A stretch of 64,000 nt of DNA from Cerioporus squamosus (taxonomy: Eukaryota; Basidiomycota; Agaricomycetes; Polyporales; Polyporaceae). The DNA is taken from positions 1 through 64,000 of the forward strand of contig JABYQS010000023.1 in assembly GCA_022592435.1 (NCBI GenBank), written 5' to 3'. Every line of letters starts with the position of its first letter. Position 1 is the first letter of the stretch. The notes beneath the pieces are model-generated. The model saw nothing but the letters and a program-made list of their open reading frames with translations, searched no databases and was not told the origin of the DNA. The translations under genes and the position numbers were made by a program. Below are positions 58,938 to 64,000 of the stretch, piece after piece.

Positions 58938-61900
58938 ATGTCAGTCACTCGTTCATTGAAGAAGAATGGTCAACGTACCTCGGCACCTTCCATCCCCGTC
59001 GTGTCGGGACAGGCAGGTAAGGGTACCTCCTCCGAGTTGTTGAACTTGCAGGCGCCGGCGCCTGCCACCTCGACGACATCTGGCACCCGCAAGGCGAAGG
59101 GCTCGACTGTGTCCTCTGTGAATACTGGAGGTTAGTCGCTGGTGCACTTTTACCGGGTACTTACTGACCTAGGTATTCACGCAGGAGATCAGGCAGTCCT
59201 TAGAACGCCGGCCCCTCAGCGCAAGTCCAAGGAAGCCGCGCTATCCAAAAAAGGTATGTGGGCCCCAGCCCAGCCTCCTATGGACATTCGTTTAATGTTT
59301 AACGTTTAACGTTTAACCCTCGCGTCCATTATCTCAGTATGGAACGTCGACGCACCCAAACGCAAGCGCGCCAACTCTACCAGCGTGGAGTCTGCGCCGA
59401 CCAACCCGACCTCGAAGAAGGCCAAGCGCACTGTAACGGAGAATACATGTGAGTTCCATGCACTTTCACGATGTTTTGCGGTAGTGCGGACTCACTTTGG
59501 ATCCGAATTTACAGCACCCTCCTCCATGAAGCCCCAGGGAGGTGCCCCCCCGGTCGTTGGCAAGAAGGTGCCTCCGAAGCCGCGACCCGTCCATAAGGCT
59601 GGTATGTACTATTCCGGGCTCGCGTACCGCGTGCTTGACGTCCGCTTGATGCCATATACTGATTCCTGTACTATCTAGCTACGGCAGCGCAGACTCAGCC
59701 TGCCCTTGTCGTCCCCACCACTGGTACTTCCGACTCAGACTCGGAGGACGAGCCCTTGCAATTCTCAGCGAAGACTCGGACACAGCGCGCTCGGACCCGC
59801 GTGGATCTTGTTCACACTGAGGGTATGTACCCCGGTCACTACACTGTACTAACGGCGACTTCAATCACTGACAAACATTTGTGATACACAATGAACTACG
59901 TACCGTCATGCACACCATCCTCTGGGATAATCTAGAAGGTAACATTGTCGACGACGACGACGACGCAGTCTCTCAAGCAGGGTCCGATGAGCCCGATGAG
60001 GATGAGGACGATGATACGGCCCTGTCTGCGAGCGATGACGGCCTCGGACCTGACAAGTCGATCGAGCACCTCCGTCAGACTCTCGCCGCAGAGGTGAGTC
60101 ATTGAAACCCGCTTACCCATGTCACATTCCCTCGCGTCTCCGTAAGCACACTGTTGACGACATTTTGCATTTCAGCAACCCATCTGGAACGGCAGCGTGG
60201 ATGAGCGTCCCAACAAAGGTAAAGGCGTAGCGCGTCACGTACCTGCGTTGCCCCTTGACGACTTCGAGTCAGACGGGTCGGGCTCAGAGTTCGAGCCAGA
60301 GGCCGATGAGGAGGCCGACGAAGGCGAGGACGAGGTTTTGGGGGATGAGCTGGTGGAGGATTTCGTGGCAGACGCTACCAGGCCCAAGCGCTCAGCATCT
60401 GCGAACAAGGTTCGTGTCGAGCTCAGCTCAAACTTTAACCTTATCTTCATGAACTGACTAGTACCATCCCATCAACAGACTCGCGCTCCTCGCAAGCTCA
60501 CCGTGCACCAGCAACAGCGCCAGGACCTCGAAGTATGTACGCTCTCTCCCTCCTATGCTACTACACGCCGCTCATATCACCAACCTCAAGCGTCCGGTCT
60601 GGAAGAACGCCCCCAACTTGAACGCGCCCAGCGGAGGCGTTCTCCCAGCTGCCAGCGACACGCGCCACTCTGCTCGAGTCTCCCACACGCCTGCCCCACC
60701 GCCTATCGCTTCTGGTCAGCCACGCCTCCCGAGCAACCCCGTCAGTCTTTTCTCCGACGCTGAGGACGATGACGACGAGCAGCGCAAGGATGATGATGTC
60801 ATGCACGTCGACGATGCCCCCATCCCAACGCCGGGGCCTGTCGCCCACGCCGCTGAGCCTGCACCGGCCTCGCACACCGCTCCCACCCCGCACGGCTTAC
60901 CGCGGATCCTCCCTATGGATGCATACACGCTCGTTGCCCCTGAGACCCCCGGTGGAGTTCTTGCCCTGAACAAACAACACCCGCACGTACGTGACATGCT
61001 TAGGACCGTTTTCATTCATTCGGAGGAATACCTCGTGAAGACCAACGCCTTCCCGGGCGGCACTGGTCGGTTGTCGTTTGTCGCCAAGATCATGATCGAC
61101 GACGCCGAGGTGTTGGGATACATGGGGCTCCATGACAAGATGGTCATCGATGACGGTTTCCTGCGCGCGCTCGCCGCCATAGTACGTCTTCATCATCGAC
61201 ATGTTTTGTGCTTCTAACGTGCTCTCCTATCCCAGCCCAAGCAACGCATCAGCACCTTCCGTAGTGGCGTCAAGAAGGTCACTGACTCGAACGTCGATGC
61301 CTTCTACCACCTGAGCAGCAAGACCAAGGAGGAGTGCGCCGAGTTCGTGTTGTACATCAAGGGGTACATGATCTACGTCTACCCTTTCACGTATGAGGTA
61401 AGTCACCTCGCGACGTACTTCTCGATTAGCCACCAGTACTAACCACCTACAGAATTCCAAGCGCACTGTTCCATGGGGCAAACCATATCAGCACAACATC
61501 CTCCATTCCGTTCTCCGCATGGCCTTCTTTGCCGGCAATGCTTCGATTGCGAACAAGCACCCTTCGATCTTCGGCTCTTCCATGGAGAAGTACCCCAACG
61601 AGAAGGAGATCCCGATGCCCATGCTTGCACTTGTCGGTGCCGCAGTAAGTAGCATGCGCCTTCCTCTCGCCATTGTCTAACGTACTTTGCGCAGCTCCAC
61701 GCGTCTCTCACGGAATGGAGCACGGGTGTACACAAGCCTGCGTCCTTCTCGGCGGACTCCTACCTCGACGCTTACAACGAGCACATCATTCTCCTGGAGG
61801 GCATCAAGAATGCCAGCGCTGGCGGTTACCACAAGATGATGCACCGGTTGTACAAGCTTGCAAGGTGAGTGGCTTCCTGGATGCTCTGCCCCTCGATGTA

Positions 61901-62005
61901 TGAACCTTCGATTTATACAGCCGCAGAACACCTACCGCTACTGGAGGGACCGGGGGTACCACGGCCTTGGCACACGTCGACTTCGCCGCGATGGAGGTCG
62001 ATTAG
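58938..62005 (+). CDS. Transposon companion protein, DUF6532-like
   Basis: Thirteen exons, all in phase, give 749 aa: 58938-59130, 59185-59253, 59338-59448, 59515-59601, 59679-59822, 59936-60093, 60176-60409, 60479-60532, 60591-61181, 61236-61397, 61453-61644, 61695-61864, 61921-62005. The first half is low-complexity, basic (APKRKRANSTSVESAP) then acidic (VDDDDDAVSQAGSDEPDEDE). The second half is a globular helical domain: VRDMLRTVFIHSEEYLVKTN, FVAKIMIDDAEVLGYMGLHD, QRISTFRSGVKKVTD, YPFTYENSKRTVPW, ILHSVLRMAFFAGNASIANK, LVGAALHASLTEWSTGVHKP and LDAYNEHIILLEGIKNASAG. From memory this order matches basidiomycete DUF6532 proteins (not searched). No catalytic motif is seen. Its place inside the element suggests a transposition-related role (inference). 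Confidence 0.82.
59289..59316 (+). repeat. Heptamer tandem repeat in an intron
   Basis: Four 7-bp units of CGTTTAA (one TGTTTAA variant) within intron 2 of the DUF6532-like gene. Confidence 0.8.
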
Positions 62006-62468
62006 GAGCAGTAGACTGTTCTAGAATCATTACGTTTATCATGTTGTATCCTCCGCTCATTACCTCTTGCTTTCTCGCTTGCTTCTTCCCTTGTTTCGTC
62101 ATCTTTTGATATGCCCGCGCTCACCCGCAGTCCCTTCCCCTTCCACCACCCACCGCTGCAACAGTACTCATACCCCATGGCTCACGTCTCTATTCCCTCT
62201 GTCTCGCAGCCCCCCGCGTAGTTATGTCAAGCATCTTACCTGCAATCTATTCATTATGCTCGCAAACCGAATGGTGTGATAATCGACTGCAAACTGGCAC
62301 TAATAAGAAGGATTATAACCGCCAATAATAAGGACTATTGAAGAAGGATTGATCAGACTGATAATGGACTGTAATGGACTCTACCGTCGCTGTCGGCGTG
62401 TTATTAGGAAGGGACTAATCTAATAAGACTAAAAGACCTAATGGTCCTCATCATGGGTTCTTATGTAT
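62006..62468. other. Element 2 right subterminal region
   Basis: Non-coding. From 62280 it becomes AT-rich with dense CTAATAAG, AATAATAAGGAC, CTAATGG and ATTAGG motifs in both orientations, unlike the surrounding GC-rich DNA. Confidence 0.5.
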
Positions 62469-62478
62469 CATTAGCCCT

Positions 62479-62843
62479 CATTCGTGTTCTGAGTTTTCCC
62501 TGATGCCATCGCCGCTCTGTGTCGCACGTCCCACCCTCTCATGCGAGACGTTTGCATTTTGACTTGGCTTTTAGTTTGACTCGCGTACGTTGTTCTACCC
62601 CGTCCCCTCGACCTCAGTGATTCAAACAGAAAATGTCGTTGAACCCTCCACGACACCCAATCGGCAGCAGCCTGAGTGCGCAGATGCTGTAGCCGCCGGC
62701 AGCGGTGGCAGTGCCAAGTTTTTCTGCGCCCAAGTCCGCTCGGACCGGAGTCCGCTCACGACGACGTTTACCTTGCCCTCCTCCCCTTCCACCTGCACGC
62801 CTGCCCGGGTCTCTGCTACAGGTTACAGTCACAGCCAACAGCC
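62479..62843. promoter_or_regulatory. NOC2 upstream region
   Basis: 365 bp between the candidate transposon end and the NOC2 start. The CT-rich CTTGCCCTCCTCCCCTTCCA at 62772 resembles leaders of other housekeeping genes here. Confidence 0.4.
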
Positions 62844-63954
62844 ATGGGAAAGAAGGCGGTCAAGTCCACGCGCAAGTTCGCCGCGAGCGGGCAGCTGCAG
62901 AAGACGATCCAGGCGCGCCGCAAGCACCGCGACATCAAGAAAAAGGCCGAGAAGAGACAGGCTGCGAAGGGGAAGGGGAGACCGGTAGCGAAGGGGGAGG
63001 GGCGTGCGGGCGAGGGCAGCGACGAGGACGACGAGGACGAGAAAGGTGTCGCGAAGGCGTCTGGAAAGTGCGTATGCGTCGTGCGAGGATGTGTGTGGAT
63101 TGCTGGATTGAAGGGAATGTTGCGTTGTGTTGCAGGTTCAAGGGTATGTCGGTGGACGACTTCCTCGGTGGGGGCTTCATGCAGAATGCGAGTGACGATG
63201 AGGACGAAGCGGTGAGTAGACTGCATCATGGTCTGTGAGCGCGGTTCTGATGCGCTGTGCACACGAAGAGCGAGGTCGAGGGCATGGATGAGGACGAGGA
63301 AGAGGAGGACGAAGCTGGCTCTGAGGAGGACGTGGACGACGACGAGTCTTTCGCGGACGTCGACGACCTTGACGGTAAGCATGCTCAGGTACTCTATCAG
63401 ACCGGCCGCTCATACCTGCGCAGACGAGGGCGAAGCCCATCTCATGGAGCTGTCGAAGCTTGCGGAGAAGGACCCGGAGTTCTACAAGTATCTCCAGGAG
63501 AACGACAGGGAGCTGCTGGAGTTCAACCTCGATGGCGCAGCAGACGAGGATGAGGACATGGAAGGGGCAGGGCCTGTGGAAGAGGATAGTACTCCCGTCC
63601 TGACCAAGGAGATCCTCCAGAAGTGGCAGAAGTCTCTGTTGGATGTGGGTTTGCTCTTTTTCCAGTGCCGTGGCGCCTTGCTGAAGTTGGTCTACACCAG
63701 CATCGATCCTTGAAAGCCCTCCGGAAGATGCTGATCGCGTTCCGGTCGGCGGTGCATATGAATGAAGAGGACCAAGTGCTCGCGTGGAGGGTAGACAGCG
63801 CGTCAGGTGCGTCCGCACAGTGTGCGTGCACGCTTTAGGAATGCTGACCCTGCGACGATCTAGTCTACAACAAGCTTGTTACGACTGCTCTGCGGTACAC
63901 CCCCGTTGTGCTCGAGCACCATTGTCCCTCCCGCTCACTATCGAACGGCAAATT
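62844..63954 (+). CDS. NOC2: Nucleolar complex protein 2, 5' part (runs off the window)
   Basis: Noc2 works with Noc1 and Noc3 in maturation and export of pre-60S ribosomes. Exons 62844-63067, 63136-63211, 63269-63374, 63424-63644, 63701-63806 and 63864-63954 are in phase, and a GTGAGT donor follows at 63955, so the gene continues beyond the edge. The N-terminus is basic (MGKKAVKSTRKFAASGQLQK), then acidic (SEVEGMDEDEEEEDEAGSEE). Family motifs are MSVDDFLGGGFM, HLMELSKLAEKDPEFYKYLQ followed by ENDRELLEF, LTKEILQKWQKSLLD, HRSLKALRKMLIAFRSAVHM and YNKLVTTALRYTPVVLEHHC. About 270 codons are present of a protein that usually exceeds 700. Confidence 0.92.
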
Positions 63955-64000
63955 GTGAGTATAGGATTCGTATCATCCTAGAGACTCGCCTCACGTATCG
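63955..64000 (+). other. NOC2 intron, cut by the window edge
   Basis: Starts GTGAGTATAGG. No acceptor lies within the window. Confidence 0.6.

Larger units (their letters stand above)
54501..62478. mobile_element. Second Plavaka-type transposon (about 8 kb), boundaries tentative
   Basis: A - strand Plavaka-type transposase and a + strand DUF6532-like companion gene are head-to-head around a 453-bp centre, as in element 1. Candidate ends share the inverted GGGCTAATG (54501-54509 and the complement of 62469-62477). Both ends are rich in CTAAT/ATTAG motifs (54551-54570; 62299-62450). TCA occurs next to both candidate ends, a possible 3-bp target duplication, but the left one is offset by 2 bp. 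The repeat is short, so the ends may be off by tens of bases. The transposase has one frameshift, so this copy is probably non-autonomous unless the shift is a consensus error. Confidence 0.65.

Overview
This window reads as GC-rich nuclear DNA of a filamentous basidiomycete, most likely an Agaricomycete and plausibly a polypore (inference). Genes are densely packed and split by many short introns of about 45-65 nt with GT-AG ends and CTRAY-like branch points. Most proteins are fungal housekeeping proteins, and the two large mobile elements are of a type expanded in mushroom-forming fungi. Exon models were built by hand from splice sites, reading phase and conserved protein motifs.

Layout: (1) 0-6 kb: a lysine/proline-rich nuclear-type protein running off the left edge, the APC/C activator Cdc20, and a coiled-coil protein of unknown function. 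(2) 6.25-14.05 kb: a complete Plavaka-type DNA transposon with near-perfect terminal inverted repeats, an intact 1353-aa transposase and a head-to-head companion gene that resembles the DUF6698 group. (3) 14.5-37.1 kb: a housekeeping block: VPS10 sorting receptor, COQ8 (with a MITE in an intron), OPI3, ADE13, a SMARCD/Rsc6-type SWIB protein, RPN3, RPB7, a PPR protein and an Old Yellow Enzyme. (4) 37-41 kb: a gene-poor stretch, then a membrane/coiled-coil gene cut by an in-frame stop. (5) 41-53.4 kb: DAHP synthase (with a 4-nt micro-exon), a PIH1 protein, LPD1, CCT8 and a double RanBP2-type zinc-finger protein. (6) 54.5-62.5 kb: a second, divergent Plavaka element, whose transposase carries a frameshift next to an intact DUF6532-like companion gene. 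(7) The 5' part of NOC2 runs off the right edge.

Themes: many neighbours are head-to-head with 200-450 bp between starts (VPS10/COQ8, OPI3/ADE13, DAHP synthase/PIH1, and the gene pairs inside both transposons). The two elements share one plan, a transposase and a companion gene fired from a shared central promoter, but carry different companion families. Several otherwise intact conserved genes (LPD1, PPR, RanBP2 zinc finger, OYE and others) contain single-base indels, mostly one missing base in a short homopolymer. That looks more like residual consensus error than biology and matters for anyone using gene models from this sequence.
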